Origin: Actinotalea sp. JY-7876
GTDB lineage: Bacteria > Actinomycetota > Actinomycetes > Actinomycetales > Cellulomonadaceae
Assembly: GCF_014042015.1 (NCBI RefSeq)
Contig: NZ_CP059493.1
Coordinates: 2,914,001-2,978,000, forward strand
Length of the DNA stretch: 64,000 bases
Direction: 5' to 3'
In this document: positions 34,979-44,149 of the stretch, one piece after another
Layout of the letters: the number at the start of each line of letters is the position of its first letter
Position numbering within the stretch: the first letter of the stretch is position 1
Notes under the pieces: generated by a model
What the model was told of the DNA's origin: nothing
The model's input: the letters and a program-made list of their open reading frames with translations, nothing else
Databases searched by the model: none
Program-made: the position numbers and the translations under genes

Positions 34979-35006
34979 GTGACGCCCGCCGACGTTCCCA
35001 TACACT
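34979..35006 (+). promoter_or_regulatory. possible promoter of the amino-acid ABC operon
   Basis: GTGACG (34979-34984), 16 bases, TACACT (35001-35006). It lies in the 140-base divergent region between htpX and the binding-protein gene, about 35 bases before its start. Confidence 0.4.
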
Positions 35007-35040
35007 CGGCGCGCCCGGCCCCTCGACCTCTGGAGTCCCC

Positions 35041-35883
35041 GTGCGCACCTCCCGTCTGCTCGCCCTGGCCGCCGCGAGCGCCCTGGCGCTCGGGGCGTGC
35101 GCCCCCGTCGACGACCAGGACGGCGGCGACGCCACGGCCGACGGCGACGCCCTGCCGACCCTCTCGGAGGGCGTCCTGACCATCGGCACCTCGGACCCGG
35201 CCTACGAGCCCTGGGTCGTCGGCAACGACCCCACCACCGGCGAGGGCTTCGAGTCGGCCGTGGCCTACGCCGTCGCGGCCGAGCTCGGCTACGACGAGGA
35301 CGACGTCGAGTGGGTCACCGTGACGTTCGACCAGATCATCGCGCCGGGCGCGAAGAGCTTCGACATCGCGATCAACCAGGTCTCGATCAGCGACGAGCGC
35401 CGCGCGAACCTCGACTTCTCGTCCAGCTACTACGACACCGCGCAGGCCGTGGTGACGCTCGAGGGCAGCCCGGCCGCCGACGCCGCCTCGCTCGCCGCCC
35501 TCGCCGCCCTGCGGATCGGCGCGATGGTGGGCACGACGAGCGCCCAGGTGGCGCAGGAGGCGATCGCACCGTCCTCGCCCGTGCAGCTCTTCAACGACAA
35601 CGACCAGGTGAAGCAGGCCCTGTCCGCCGGCCTGGTCGACGCGATCGTCGTCGACCTGCCGACGGCCCTGTACATCACGGCGGCCGAGCTCGACGGCGGC
35701 ATCCTGGTCGGTCAGCTCCCGGCGGGCGACGCACCGGACCAGTTCGGGCTCGTCCTGGACAAGGGCAGCGACCTCACCGCGGCGGTCACGGCCGCGGTCG
35801 ACGCGCTGCGCGAGGACGGCACGCTGGCCGAGCTCGAGACGCAGTGGCTGACCGACGCCGCCGGTGCGCCGGTCCTCGAGTGA
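35041..35883 (+). CDS. amino-acid ABC transporter substrate-binding lipoprotein
   Basis: Extracellular solute-binding protein of family 3, 280 residues. A signal peptide with lipobox LALGAC places lipid-modified Cys20 at the membrane face. An acidic linker follows, then a binding domain starting LTIGTSDPAYEPWVV, with FDIAINQVSISDERRANLDFS, typical of polar amino-acid binders. GTG 35041 has TGGAGT upstream. It is the first of three genes. Glutamate, glutamine or arginine-type substrates are plausible but not shown. Confidence 0.92.
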   Translation: MRTSRLLALAAASALALGACAPVDDQDGGDATADGDALPTLSEGVLTIGTSDPAYEPWVVGNDPTTGEGFESAVAYAVAAELGYDEDDVEWVTVTFDQIIAPGAKSFDIAINQVSISDERRANLDFSSSYYDTAQAVVTLEGSPAADAASLAALAALRIGAMVGTTSAQVAQEAIAPSSPVQLFNDNDQVKQALSAGLVDAIVVDLPTALYITAAELDGGILVGQLPAGDAPDQFGLVLDKGSDLTAAVTAAVDALREDGTLAELETQWLTDAAGAPVLE

Positions 35884-35884
35884 C

Positions 35885-36754
35885 GTGAGCGCCTGGACGC
35901 CGTCGCCCCTTCAGGTCGAGCGCCTCGCCTACCGGCGCAGCCGGGCGGTGCGCTCCACGCTCGTGGCGATCGCGAGCACCGTCGCGCTCACCGCCGTCGC
36001 GGTCCTCGCGCTCGTCAGCTCGCCGGGCTGGCCGCGCGTGCGGCAGTCGTTCTTCGACCTCGACGTGGCCCTCCAGTCCCTGCCCACGGTGCTGGAGGGG
36101 CTCTGGCTCAACCTCCGCGTCATGGCGGTGTGCGCCGTCGTCGTCGTGGTGGTCGCCCTCGCGCTCGCGATCGCGCGCACGCTGCGCGGTCCCGTGTTCT
36201 TCCCCCTGCGCCTCGCCGCGACGGCCTACGTGGACGTCTTCCGCGGCCTCCCGCTGATCCTGGTGCTGCTGCTGGTGGGCTTCGGCCTGCCGGGCCTGCG
36301 GCTCCACGGCATCCCGACGCAGGCGGTCGTGCTCGGTGGCCTGGCGCTGGTCCTGACGTACTCGGCCTACGTCGCCGAGGTCTTCCGCGCGGGGATCGAG
36401 TCGGTGCACCCCTCGCAGGTGGCCGCCGCGCGCTCGCTGGGCCTGAGCCGCGCGCAGACCATGCGCCGGGTCGTCCTGCCCCAGGCCGTGCGCCGCGTCG
36501 TCCCGGCGCTGCTCAACGACCTCGTCTCGCTGCAGAAGGACTCGGGGCTCATCTCGATCCTCGGCGCGATCGACGCCGTGCGCGCCGCGCAGATCCAGAC
36601 GTCGGTGCACGCCAACTTCACGCCCTACGTCGTCGCGGGCTTCCTCTTCGTCCTGCTCACCGTGCCGCTCACACGGTTCACCGAGGCACTGGCCCGACGG
36701 GGCGGGTGGCTCGGCGCGACGGCCGGCGTCGCCGGCGCCGGACCGCTGCGATGA
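35885..36754 (+). CDS. polar amino-acid ABC transporter permease
   Basis: A 289-residue inner-membrane permease. A first helix near residue 30 precedes the five-helix core, which contains the GlnP/HisM-type EAA motif (VAAARSLGLSRAQTMRRVVLPQAVR). GTG 35885 starts one base after the binding-protein stop, and the end overlaps the ATPase start (ATGA). It should work with the preceding lipoprotein and following ATPase as an importer. Confidence 0.92.
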   Translation: MSAWTPSPLQVERLAYRRSRAVRSTLVAIASTVALTAVAVLALVSSPGWPRVRQSFFDLDVALQSLPTVLEGLWLNLRVMAVCAVVVVVVALALAIARTLRGPVFFPLRLAATAYVDVFRGLPLILVLLLVGFGLPGLRLHGIPTQAVVLGGLALVLTYSAYVAEVFRAGIESVHPSQVAAARSLGLSRAQTMRRVVLPQAVRRVVPALLNDLVSLQKDSGLISILGAIDAVRAAQIQTSVHANFTPYVVAGFLFVLLTVPLTRFTEALARRGGWLGATAGVAGAGPLR

Positions 36755-37500
36755 CCGGGCCCGGGCCGGGGTCCCCGCTGCTGAGCGTGCGGGGGGTGCG
36801 CAAGGCCTACGGCGACCACGTCGTCCTGGACGGCGTCGACCTCGACGTCGACGCGCACCGGTGCGTCGTACTCATCGGCGCGTCGGGATCGGGCAAGTCC
36901 ACGCTCCTGCGCACGGTCGACCTGCTCGAGGAGGTCGACGACGGGGTCATCCTGCTCGAGGGCGAGGACATCACCGACCCGCGCCGCGACGCCGACGCGG
37001 ACCGCGCGCGCATGGGCATGGTGTTCCAGGCCTTCAACCTCTTCCCGCACATGCGCGTCATCGACAACGTGACGCTCGCGGCGCGGCTGGTGCACCGGAC
37101 GCCGCGGGCGCAGGCCGAGGGCGCGGCGCTCGCGATCCTCGAGCGCGTCGGGCTCGCCGACAAGGCCCGGGCGTTCCCCGACCAGCTCTCGGGCGGTCAG
37201 CAGCAGCGCGTGGCCATCGCCCGCTCGCTCGTGACGTCCCCGCGCCTCATGCTGCTCGACGAGGTGACGAGCGCGCTCGACCCCGAGCTCGTGGGCGAGG
37301 TCCTCGACCTGCTCGTCGAGCTCAAGGGCGAGGGCATGACCATGGTCGTCGCGACGCACGAGATGGGGTTCGCGCGTCACGTCGCCGACGAGGTGTGCTT
37401 CCTGCACGCCGGGCGCGTCCACGAGCGGGGCACACCCGAGCAGGTGCTGGGCGACCCGCAGCAACCCCGCACCCGCGACTTCCTGCGCCGCCTCGCGTGA
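36751..37500 (+). CDS. amino-acid ABC transporter ATPase (GlnQ type)
   Basis: A 249-residue import ATPase. Walker A is GASGSGKS at residues 43-50, the Q-loop region is GMVFQAFNLFPHM, the signature LSGGQQQRVAIARSL, Walker B RLMLLDEVTSALDPE and the H-loop VVATHEMGFAR. The GlnQ family often has EPTSALD; here EVTSALD is present, which is also common. The ATG overlaps the permease stop. A convergent terminator with the ferredoxin reductase gene follows. Confidence 0.94.
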   Translation: MTGPGPGSPLLSVRGVRKAYGDHVVLDGVDLDVDAHRCVVLIGASGSGKSTLLRTVDLLEEVDDGVILLEGEDITDPRRDADADRARMGMVFQAFNLFPHMRVIDNVTLAARLVHRTPRAQAEGAALAILERVGLADKARAFPDQLSGGQQQRVAIARSLVTSPRLMLLDEVTSALDPELVGEVLDLLVELKGEGMTMVVATHEMGFARHVADEVCFLHAGRVHERGTPEQVLGDPQQPRTRDFLRRLA

Positions 37501-37502
37501 CA

Positions 37503-37531
37503 CGGTGCGGACCCCGGCGGGGTCCGCACCG
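37503..37531. terminator. bidirectional terminator between the ABC operon and ferredoxin reductase
   Basis: A 13-bp perfect stem (37503-37515 with 37519-37531) around GGC. It starts 3 bases after the ATPase stop and is 13 bases from the convergent gene's stop. Confidence 0.7.
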
Positions 37532-37543
37532 GGTCCGCGCCGG

Positions 37544-38905
37544 TCAGGCCTCGCCGCGGATGATCGCGAGCATCTCCTCGCGCGGGACCACCTTGATGCG
37601 CTGACGCCCGTGCGGCTCGCCGAGCGCCTGCTCGTACGCGTCGAGCAGCATCCAGCCGGACCACTCGACGTGGCCGACGCCGCGCTGCGTGAGGAACGCG
37701 GTGACGGCGTCGGGGTCGGGCTCGCTCGCGCGCGGCAGCGTCTCGGCGTCGGACACGAGGTGCCGGACGGTCTCCGTCGCGTCGGACTTGGTGTGGCCGA
37801 TGAGCCCCACGGGGCCACGCTTGATCCACCCGGTCGTGTAGACCCCGGGCAGCGGCTGCCCGTCCGCCTCGACCACGCGGCCCTCGCGGTTCGGGATGAC
37901 GCCGCCGATCTCGTCGAACGGCAGGCCCGGCAGGGGGGACCCGAAGTACCCGACGGCGCGGTAGACCGCCTCGACCGGCCAGTCGTGCGTCTGCCCGGTC
38001 CCGGCGACCGACCCGTCGCCCGTGAGCACCGTGCGCTCGGTGCGCAGGCCCTCGACGTGCTCGGTGCCGAGCACCGCGACCGGCTTGTGCAGGAAGTGCA
38101 GGTGGATGCGGCGGCTCGCCGTCAGCTCCTCGGGCTCCTTGAGGGTCCAGTCCGTGAGGGTCTTGACGACCTGCTTGGTCTGGTTCGAGGAGTGGATGGC
38201 CGCCATCGAGCCCTCGTCGAAGTCGAAGTCCTCGGGGTAGACGATGACGTCCACGTCGGGCACGTGGCCGAGCTCGCGCAGCTCGAGGGGGCTGAACTTC
38301 GCCTGCGCCGGCCCGCGGCGGGCGAAGACGTGCACGTCCGTGACGGGGTTCGCGAGCAGCCCCTGGTGGACGTTGTCCGGGATCTCGGTGGGCAGGAGGT
38401 CCTCGGGGTGCTTGGCGAGGATGCGGGCGACGTCCAGGGCGACGTTCCCGGCGCCGATGACGGCGACGTTCTTCGCCTCGAGCGGCCACGTGCGGGGGAC
38501 GTCGGGGTGCCCGTCGTACCAGGAGACGAAGTCGGCCGCGCCGAACGAGCCCGGCAGGTCGATCCCCGGGATGGGCAGCTCGGCGTCGCGGATGGCGCCC
38601 GTGGAGAAGATCACGGCGTCGTAGAACCGGCGCAGGTCGTCCAGGTCGATGTCCGTGCCGTAGTCGACGTTGCTGAGCAGCCGGATGTCGCCGCGGTCGA
38701 GGATCTTGTGGAGCGCCACGATGATCTGCTTGATCCGCGGGTGGTCCGGCGCGACGCCGTAGCGCACGAGGCCGAAGGGCGCCGGCAGCCGCTCGAACAG
38801 GTCGATCGAGACGTCGAGGTCCGACTTGGACAGGATGTCGGCGGCGTAGATGCCGGCAGGTCCGGCGCCGACGACGGCCACGCGCAGGGGACGAGTGCTG
38901 CTCAC
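37544..38905 (-). CDS. ferredoxin-NADP reductase, FprA type
   Basis: A 453-residue adrenodoxin-reductase-like flavoprotein moving electrons between NADPH and ferredoxin. The FAD-binding GAGPAG is at residues 13-18, PAPFGLVRYGVAPDHPRIK is the family hallmark, and a second nucleotide site GAGNVALDVAR and the ARRGPAQAKFSPLE motif follow. The C-terminal half contains GWIKRGPVGLIGHTKSDA. GTG 38905 fits the family N-terminus; the ribosome-binding site GGAAGG is rather distant. Upstream it is divergent from the RarD-type permease. Confidence 0.94.
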   Translation of the reverse strand: MSSTRPLRVAVVGAGPAGIYAADILSKSDLDVSIDLFERLPAPFGLVRYGVAPDHPRIKQIIVALHKILDRGDIRLLSNVDYGTDIDLDDLRRFYDAVIFSTGAIRDAELPIPGIDLPGSFGAADFVSWYDGHPDVPRTWPLEAKNVAVIGAGNVALDVARILAKHPEDLLPTEIPDNVHQGLLANPVTDVHVFARRGPAQAKFSPLELRELGHVPDVDVIVYPEDFDFDEGSMAAIHSSNQTKQVVKTLTDWTLKEPEELTASRRIHLHFLHKPVAVLGTEHVEGLRTERTVLTGDGSVAGTGQTHDWPVEAVYRAVGYFGSPLPGLPFDEIGGVIPNREGRVVEADGQPLPGVYTTGWIKRGPVGLIGHTKSDATETVRHLVSDAETLPRASEPDPDAVTAFLTQRGVGHVEWSGWMLLDAYEQALGEPHGRQRIKVVPREEMLAIIRGEA

Positions 38906-39009
38906 GGAGCGGGGTGCCTTCCGGTGGGGGGCGGCGGGGCACCGTTCGCACGGCGACGGCGCGCCACGCCAGGACGCTGGATCCAGTGTAGGCGGCGTAG
39001 GTTTGCCCC

Positions 39010-39966
39010 GTGCGCGCGCCCGGGGACCAGACGCCGTCGGGCGCACCGGCGGCGGACCGCACCGGGCTCGCCCTCGGGTTCGGCGCCTACCTCCTGTGGG
39101 GCTTCCTCACCCTGTACTTCCCGCTGCTCGAGCCGGCGGGGCCGGTGGAGATCATCGCCCACCGCGTCGTCTGGTCGCTGGTCTTCTGCCTGGTGCTCCT
39201 GCGCGTCACCGGCTCGTGGAGCGCGTACGTCCGCGCCCTGCGCGACCCGCGGATGCTCGGCACCCTGGCGGTGGCCGGCGTGCTCGTGGCGCTCAACTGG
39301 CTCGTCTTCGTCTTCGGCGTCCTCAGCGGCCACACCGTGGACACCGCGCTCGGGTACTACATCAACCCCCTGGTGACCGTCGTGCTCGCGGTCGTGCTCC
39401 TCGGTGAGCGGCTGCGTCCGGCGCAGTGGGCCGCCCTGGGGATCGGCGCCGTCGCCGTCGTGGTCATCACCGTCGGGGTCGGGCGCCTGCCCTGGATCGC
39501 GCTGGTCCTGGCCGCCACCTTCGGCCTGTACGGGCTGCTGAAGAACCGGGTGGGGCGCACCGTGCCGGCCGTCGCGAGCCTGGCGGTCGAGACGACCGTG
39601 CTCACCCCGGTGGCGGGCGCCTACCTCGCCTGGCTCGGGCTCAGCGGCGCGGCGGCGTTCGGGGCGCACGGCGGGGGCCACGTCGCGCTCCTCGTCGGGC
39701 TGGGCGTCGTCACCGCGGTGCCGCTGCTCATGTTCGGCGCGGCGGCGCGGCGGCTCCCGCTCAGCGTCGTCGGGATGCTCCAGTACGTCGCCCCGACGCT
39801 GCAGTTCCTCGTCGGGGTGCTGGTCTTCGGTGAGGAGATGCCCACGGCGCGCTGGATCGGGTTCGGCCTCGTGTGGCTCGCGCTCGTGGTCCTGACGGTC
39901 GACGGGCTGCGCGCGACACGGTCGCCGCGCCGTGCGGCGGCCGCCGCGCTCAGCCCGCGACCGTGA
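39010..39966 (+). CDS. rarD: RarD/EamA-type permease
   Basis: A 318-residue ten-helix transporter of the drug/metabolite superfamily, RarD branch (GFGAYLLWGFLTLYFPLL, then AHRVVWSL, NWLVFVFGVLSGHTVDTALGYYINP). RarD proteins are often annotated as chloramphenicol-sensitivity proteins; the transported substrate is unknown. GTG 39010 is the start used. Its 3' end overlaps the convergent FHA gene by 17 bases, so transcripts of both could interfere. Confidence 0.9.
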   Translation: MRAPGDQTPSGAPAADRTGLALGFGAYLLWGFLTLYFPLLEPAGPVEIIAHRVVWSLVFCLVLLRVTGSWSAYVRALRDPRMLGTLAVAGVLVALNWLVFVFGVLSGHTVDTALGYYINPLVTVVLAVVLLGERLRPAQWAALGIGAVAVVVITVGVGRLPWIALVLAATFGLYGLLKNRVGRTVPAVASLAVETTVLTPVAGAYLAWLGLSGAAAFGAHGGGHVALLVGLGVVTAVPLLMFGAAARRLPLSVVGMLQYVAPTLQFLVGVLVFGEEMPTARWIGFGLVWLALVVLTVDGLRATRSPRRAAAAALSPRP

Positions 39967-41362
39967 GCCAGAAGTCCCCGAACGCGACCGACGCCCGGTC
40001 GGGCACGCGGACCTTCTGCTCGGGGGCGCAGAGGATCTGCTGACCGTCCCCGAGCGTGACGATCGTGCCGTTGGTCGAGTTGCGGTCGCGCAGCCAGACG
40101 CCCTCGGCGTCGACGCCGAGCACCAGGTGGGTCTTGGAGACCGACCGCCCGGGGTCGGGTACGGCGAGCAACCGGTCCGGCTCGGGCTCGCCGTCGCGCG
40201 GGGCGGGGTTGCGCCCGACGAGCGCGGTGCCCGCGAGGTCCAGGGTGCTGCCGTCCCAGAGCTGCAGGGTGGCCCGCGGCACCGCACGGCCCCCGTGCGC
40301 GACCTCCGGTACCGCCCGGCGGCTCGCGTGCCCCAGGCGGGTGCGCTCGACGTCGTCGTCCAGCGGCGGGGTGGCGCCCAGGGCGGGCGGCACGACGGGC
40401 TGCTCGGCTGTCACCCCAGCAGCATCCGTCGGCACGGGGACCCGCGTCACGTCGGGCGCGCCGGGCGCCGGCATCCGCGGCCGGGCGACAGCACCGGGGA
40501 CGTGCGAGATCAGGTGGTCCGCGGGGGTCGCCGAGGCGTCCTCGGCGGGCGCGGGTGCCGGCGCGGGCGCAGGCGCGGGTGCCGGAGCGGGCGCCGGAGC
40601 AGGCGCAGGTGCCGGCGCCGGGGCAGGCGCAGGCGCGTCGGAGGTCGGAGCGGGCACCGCGCCCGGGACCGCCGCCACCGGCCCGGCCCAGGCGCTGAGC
40701 GGGTCGACCTGCACCCCGCCGCCGGGCGGCGTCAGCGGGAGCTGCGGCGCGAGGATCGCCGTGGGCGCGGGGGGCGGGGGCGGCGCGACGAGGTCGGCGA
40801 CCGGCGCGGGGACCGGCCGCGGCGCGCCGGGGCCGGCCAGCAGCCCGTCGATGCGCCGCGCGACGTCGGGGGCGGCGGGCGCCGCGGCGGGGTCCACGCC
40901 CACGGCGACGTCGAACACCATCGACCCGGCCGCCTTGTCGTGCCATCCCTGCCGCCGACCGGACGCGTCGAAGAAGGGCGAGGCGTACACGAGGGCCTGA
41001 CCGACGCCGAGGACGAGCGAGCCCGCCGCCGGCACCAGGAGCCGCACCAGCGCGCGGCCCATCCCGATGGGCCGCCCCGTCTCGGCCGAGAGCGTCCTCA
41101 GGCCCACCAGGCGCTTGCCGATCGTGTAGCCGCGCGTGCCCTGGAACCACCACTGGACGACGCCCAGGCCCAGCAGCAGCAGCGCGCCGACCAGCACGAG
41201 CGGCGAGACCGCCCCACCGGGTGCCTCCGAGAGCTCGCGCAGCGAGGACATCGTGCCGGCGACGACGAACGCGCCGCCCAGGACCGTGGCCGCCGCGCCG
41301 TCGATCACGGCCGCCAGCAGTCGCTTGCCCATGCTCGCGGGCACGGATCCGGGCGTCGCCAT
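39950..41362 (-). CDS. RDD and FHA domain membrane protein of the type VII locus
   Basis: 470 residues from ATG 41362 (an ATG at 41371 is also possible). Residues about 10-165 form an RDD domain with membrane helices and the motif GRRQGWHDKAAGSMVFD. The middle is a Pro/Ala-rich linker with tandem AP repeats. The C-terminal FHA domain has GRSVSKTHLVLGVD and RNSTNGTIV, which should bind phosphothreonine. It follows mycP1 on the same strand after about 140 bases. A role as a phosphorylation-dependent scaffold of the secretion machine is inferred from location and from the second FHA-RDD gene. Confidence 0.9.
   Translation of the reverse strand: MATPGSVPASMGKRLLAAVIDGAAATVLGGAFVVAGTMSSLRELSEAPGGAVSPLVLVGALLLLGLGVVQWWFQGTRGYTIGKRLVGLRTLSAETGRPIGMGRALVRLLVPAAGSLVLGVGQALVYASPFFDASGRRQGWHDKAAGSMVFDVAVGVDPAAAPAAPDVARRIDGLLAGPGAPRPVPAPVADLVAPPPPPAPTAILAPQLPLTPPGGGVQVDPLSAWAGPVAAVPGAVPAPTSDAPAPAPAPAPAPAPAPAPAPAPAPAPAPAPAEDASATPADHLISHVPGAVARPRMPAPGAPDVTRVPVPTDAAGVTAEQPVVPPALGATPPLDDDVERTRLGHASRRAVPEVAHGGRAVPRATLQLWDGSTLDLAGTALVGRNPAPRDGEPEPDRLLAVPDPGRSVSKTHLVLGVDAEGVWLRDRNSTNGTIVTLGDGQQILCAPEQKVRVPDRASVAFGDFWLTVAG
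40548..40634 (-). repeat. tandem Ala-Pro coding repeats in the FHA linker
   Basis: An in-frame run of alternating Ala-Pro codons (about 15 AP units) in the RDD-FHA linker. It is a low-complexity coding repeat whose length may vary between strains by slippage. Not a CRISPR or mobile repeat. Confidence 0.7.
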
Positions 41363-41415
41363 CGGTGTCATCACTCCTGTGCGCGTCGTTGACATTGTGA
41401 CCACCGCCTCGCGCG

Positions 41416-41449
41416 GGCAGGCCGGGACCACCCCGGGTCGAGGCCTGCC
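41416..41449 (-). promoter_or_regulatory. hairpin between mycP1 and the RDD-FHA gene
   Basis: GGCAGGCC (41416-41423) pairs with GGCCTGCC (41442-41449), with further complementarity inside. It lies in the 142-base spacer and may be a weak terminator, reducing expression of the last gene relative to eccD1-eccB-mycP1. Confidence 0.4.
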
Positions 41450-41504
41450 TGACATATCGGCACGTCGGGGACGGAACCTGAGCCGGGAGGACGCCTCGTT
41501 CGCC

Positions 41505-42755
41505 TCAGGCCGGCACCCGACGCCGCCGCCGCGTCGTGAGCCGCGAGACGATCAGCGCCCCGACGCACGCCCCGAGGCCGGCGAGCGCCCACCAGGACGA
41601 CGCGGCCTGCACGGGCGCGAGGACGTCCTCGTGGGCGCCGAGCTCCAGCTCGGCCGGCGGCGGCACCTCGACGGCGGGACGCTCGTGGACCGGGCTGGGC
41701 GGCCCCGGCGCGGACCCGTCGTCGACGAACGTCAGCGCGGCGGGCGGGCGCACCACGCCCCAGCCGACCCAGTCGTCCCGCTGGTCGACGGTGAACCGCG
41801 CCGCCGTCACCATCAGCCGGTGCGCCCACTGCGCCGGCGTCTCCTGCGGGTGCGCCTGCGCGACCAGCGCGGCGGCCGCGCTGACGTACGCCGTCGCGTA
41901 GCTCGTGGAGACCTCGCCGCCGAGGACGCAGTCCCCCGCGGCGTGGTAGGTCGTGATGACGTCGGTGCCGGGCGCCGCGATCTCGACGTGCGGCCCGTGG
42001 ATGGCGTCCTGGGTCGCGCTGTCGCCCGCGTCGACCGCCGTGACCGCGAGCGCCTCCTCGTAGGCCGCCGGGTACCGGGGCGAGTCGGAGGTGTCCTCCG
42101 CCGTCGCCCGGTTCCCGGCGCTCGCCACCACGAGTGACCCGCGCTCGGTCGCCACCCGCACCGCGTCCCGCAGGGCCGGGTCGTCGGTCGTGCTGCTGAT
42201 GGAGACGTTGATGATCTGCGCGCCGTTCTCGGCGGCCCACAGGATGCCCTGGGCGATCCGACCCGTCTGCACGTCGACCCCGGCCGCGGCGCCCTGGTCG
42301 CTGTCGTCGTAGTAGATGCGGACCGGCAGGATCGTGGCCTCCGGTGCCAGCCCGACGAGTCCCGACCCGGCGACCGGACGCGCCCCGATGATCCCGGCGA
42401 CGGCGGTGCCGTGCCCCGCGCTGTCGGACCAGCCGCTCGGGTCGCCGCCCATGCCGACGACGTCGGCCCCGGGGACCACCGCGGACGTGAGGTGCGCGTT
42501 GCGCACGTCCACGCCCGAGTCCACGACGGCCACCGTCACCCCGGCGCCGGTCGCGCGCTCCCACGCCTGCCGCGCGCCGAGGCGGCCCAGCGCGGGCGGC
42601 TCGTCCGGCAGGTAGGTGACGCGCTCGACGTCGCAGCCGGCCACGGCGGTCCGCGCGCCGGACGTCGCGGGGGCAGCGCTCGCCGGCGCGACGGCCACCA
42701 GCAGGGCCGCGCCCGCGGCGAGCGAGGCGACGGCGCCCCGCGCGCGCGAGGTCAC
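41505..42755 (-). CDS. mycP: mycosin-like subtilisin protease of the type VII locus (MycP1)
   Basis: A 416-residue S8 serine protease anchored in the membrane. Signal peptide about residues 1-28. The catalytic triad is intact: Asp79 (VVDSGVD), His115 (GHGTAVAG), Ser285 (STSYATA), with Asn214 as oxyanion residue. A proline-rich linker, a C-terminal helix (WWALAGLGACVGALIVS) and an Arg-rich cytoplasmic end follow. This is the typical mycosin architecture. The GTG 42755 start overlaps the eccB stop. Mycosins cap or stabilise the secretion complex and process some substrates. Confidence 0.93.
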   Translation of the reverse strand: MTSRARGAVASLAAGAALLVAVAPASAAPATSGARTAVAGCDVERVTYLPDEPPALGRLGARQAWERATGAGVTVAVVDSGVDVRNAHLTSAVVPGADVVGMGGDPSGWSDSAGHGTAVAGIIGARPVAGSGLVGLAPEATILPVRIYYDDSDQGAAAGVDVQTGRIAQGILWAAENGAQIINVSISSTTDDPALRDAVRVATERGSLVVASAGNRATAEDTSDSPRYPAAYEEALAVTAVDAGDSATQDAIHGPHVEIAAPGTDVITTYHAAGDCVLGGEVSTSYATAYVSAAAALVAQAHPQETPAQWAHRLMVTAARFTVDQRDDWVGWGVVRPPAALTFVDDGSAPGPPSPVHERPAVEVPPPAELELGAHEDVLAPVQAASSWWALAGLGACVGALIVSRLTTRRRRRVPA

Positions 42756-44146
42756 CCGGCCGCCTGGACGGGCTCCGCGGCCTGCATGGCGCCCTCGACG
42801 GTGAGCGCGGGGCCGGCCGGGAAGAGGTTCATCCACTCCCGCGGCACGTCGACCAGGTCGTCCGGCGTGTAGCCGAGGCGGCCCAGGAGCTCCTCGCTCG
42901 CGCCGGGCAGCGGGAACGCGCGGCCCGTCTGGTCGACCAGCAGGGTCGGGCCCGTCATGCCCGGCCCGGCGGTGGCGTGCACGAGGGCTCCGGCCGCCGG
43001 CTGGACGTGGACCACCTGGCGTCCGACGTCAATCACGACGTCGGGGTGCGAGACGAGCCTGACCTCGGGGTTCTCCCCCGTCTCGGGCTCGGTCTGCAGG
43101 AACGCGCACGCGACCTCGTCCTCGGGCAGCGACCCGGGGACCTCGGTGGGCCAGTCGGCGCCGCCGGCGGCCGTGTCGGTGTTCGCCATCGCCTTGATCT
43201 GCGCCGCCTGCACCTCGACGTCCTGGCCGACCACGACACCGGAGCCGATGCGGTACAGCTCGAGCGCGAAGGGGCTCAGCGGCGCGAGGGCGCCTGCCCC
43301 GTCGACGACGTAGCGCGCGCCCGTGTCCGTCACGGAGATGACGGAGCCGACCACGGCGCCGGGCGGTGCGGGCGCGCCGTCGGGCAGCGGCTCGCCCGCT
43401 CCCGGGGTCGTGAGCGGGTCGAGGTCGGCCCCCTCGGGGAACAGGTTGAGCCACTGCCCGCTGACCTCCCACGGCAGCACCGTCTCCTGGCCGAGCGCGC
43501 GGAGCACCGCCGGCGCATCGGCACGGGGGATGAGGTGCCGCAGGCCCTCGCTCACCAGGAAGAGGTCGCCGCCGGTCTGGACGAGCAGCCCGGGCGGGGT
43601 GGCGCCCTCCGCCTCGGCCTCGGCGAGCTCGGCGCGGACCGTGTCGGGGATCTCGCCGGTCGCCAGGACCGTCGCGAGGCCGCCCTGCGGCTCCGTGCAC
43701 GAGAGCCACCCCGAGGAGATGAGCGACGCGGGCGTGGGCAGGTCGTCCGGGGCGCCGGGGATCCCGCGGGTCTCGCCGCGCGGCGCGGACGCGATCTTGT
43801 CGTCGTCGACCTGGATGACGCGGTACTCGCCCTCGATGAGCAGGCGCGCCGAGGCGGTGTTCAGGACCGGGTAGAGGGTGCCGTCGAGCGCCACGTACCG
43901 CGCCCCCGCGTCGCGCGTGACGATGAGGGAGTTGTGGTCCCAGCCGTTCGGCAGGCCGGGCACGAGGAGCCCGAAGACGAGGCTGCCCACGACGAGCAGG
44001 CCCGTCAGCGCGACGCCCGTGATCACGGCGCGCAGCGGCTTGGTCGGCTCGAGCTCGCGACCGCCCGGCGCCCCGGACACGAAGGCCGTCAGGAGGCGTC
44101 GCCGGCTGAAGGTCTGGGCCTCGACGAGGTCCTTCTTGTTCGCCAC
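42752..44146 (-). CDS. eccB: type VII secretion protein EccB
   Basis: A 464-residue core component. It has a short cytoplasmic N-terminus (MANKKDLVEAQTFSRRRLLTAF, the family hallmark), one membrane helix at about 39-62, then a long extracellular repeat domain. Two cysteines (SGWLSC and EVACAF) could form the conserved EccB disulfide. GTG 44146 is three bases after the eccD1 stop, and the stop overlaps mycP1. It is the only EccB in the window, so both EccD proteins would have to share it. Confidence 0.95.
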   Translation of the reverse strand: MANKKDLVEAQTFSRRRLLTAFVSGAPGGRELEPTKPLRAVITGVALTGLLVVGSLVFGLLVPGLPNGWDHNSLIVTRDAGARYVALDGTLYPVLNTASARLLIEGEYRVIQVDDDKIASAPRGETRGIPGAPDDLPTPASLISSGWLSCTEPQGGLATVLATGEIPDTVRAELAEAEAEGATPPGLLVQTGGDLFLVSEGLRHLIPRADAPAVLRALGQETVLPWEVSGQWLNLFPEGADLDPLTTPGAGEPLPDGAPAPPGAVVGSVISVTDTGARYVVDGAGALAPLSPFALELYRIGSGVVVGQDVEVQAAQIKAMANTDTAAGGADWPTEVPGSLPEDEVACAFLQTEPETGENPEVRLVSHPDVVIDVGRQVVHVQPAAGALVHATAGPGMTGPTLLVDQTGRAFPLPGASEELLGRLGYTPDDLVDVPREWMNLFPAGPALTVEGAMQAAEPVQAAG

Positions 44147-44149
44147 CGG

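Noticed and set aside
39950-39966. overlap of the rarD-type and RDD-FHA genes as a sign of a frameshift
   Set aside because: Both proteins end with plausible C-termini. A short convergent overlap is ordinary in a compact genome.
40548-40634. tandem repeats resembling an array
   Set aside because: They are in-frame Ala-Pro codons with no spacers, so not a CRISPR array.
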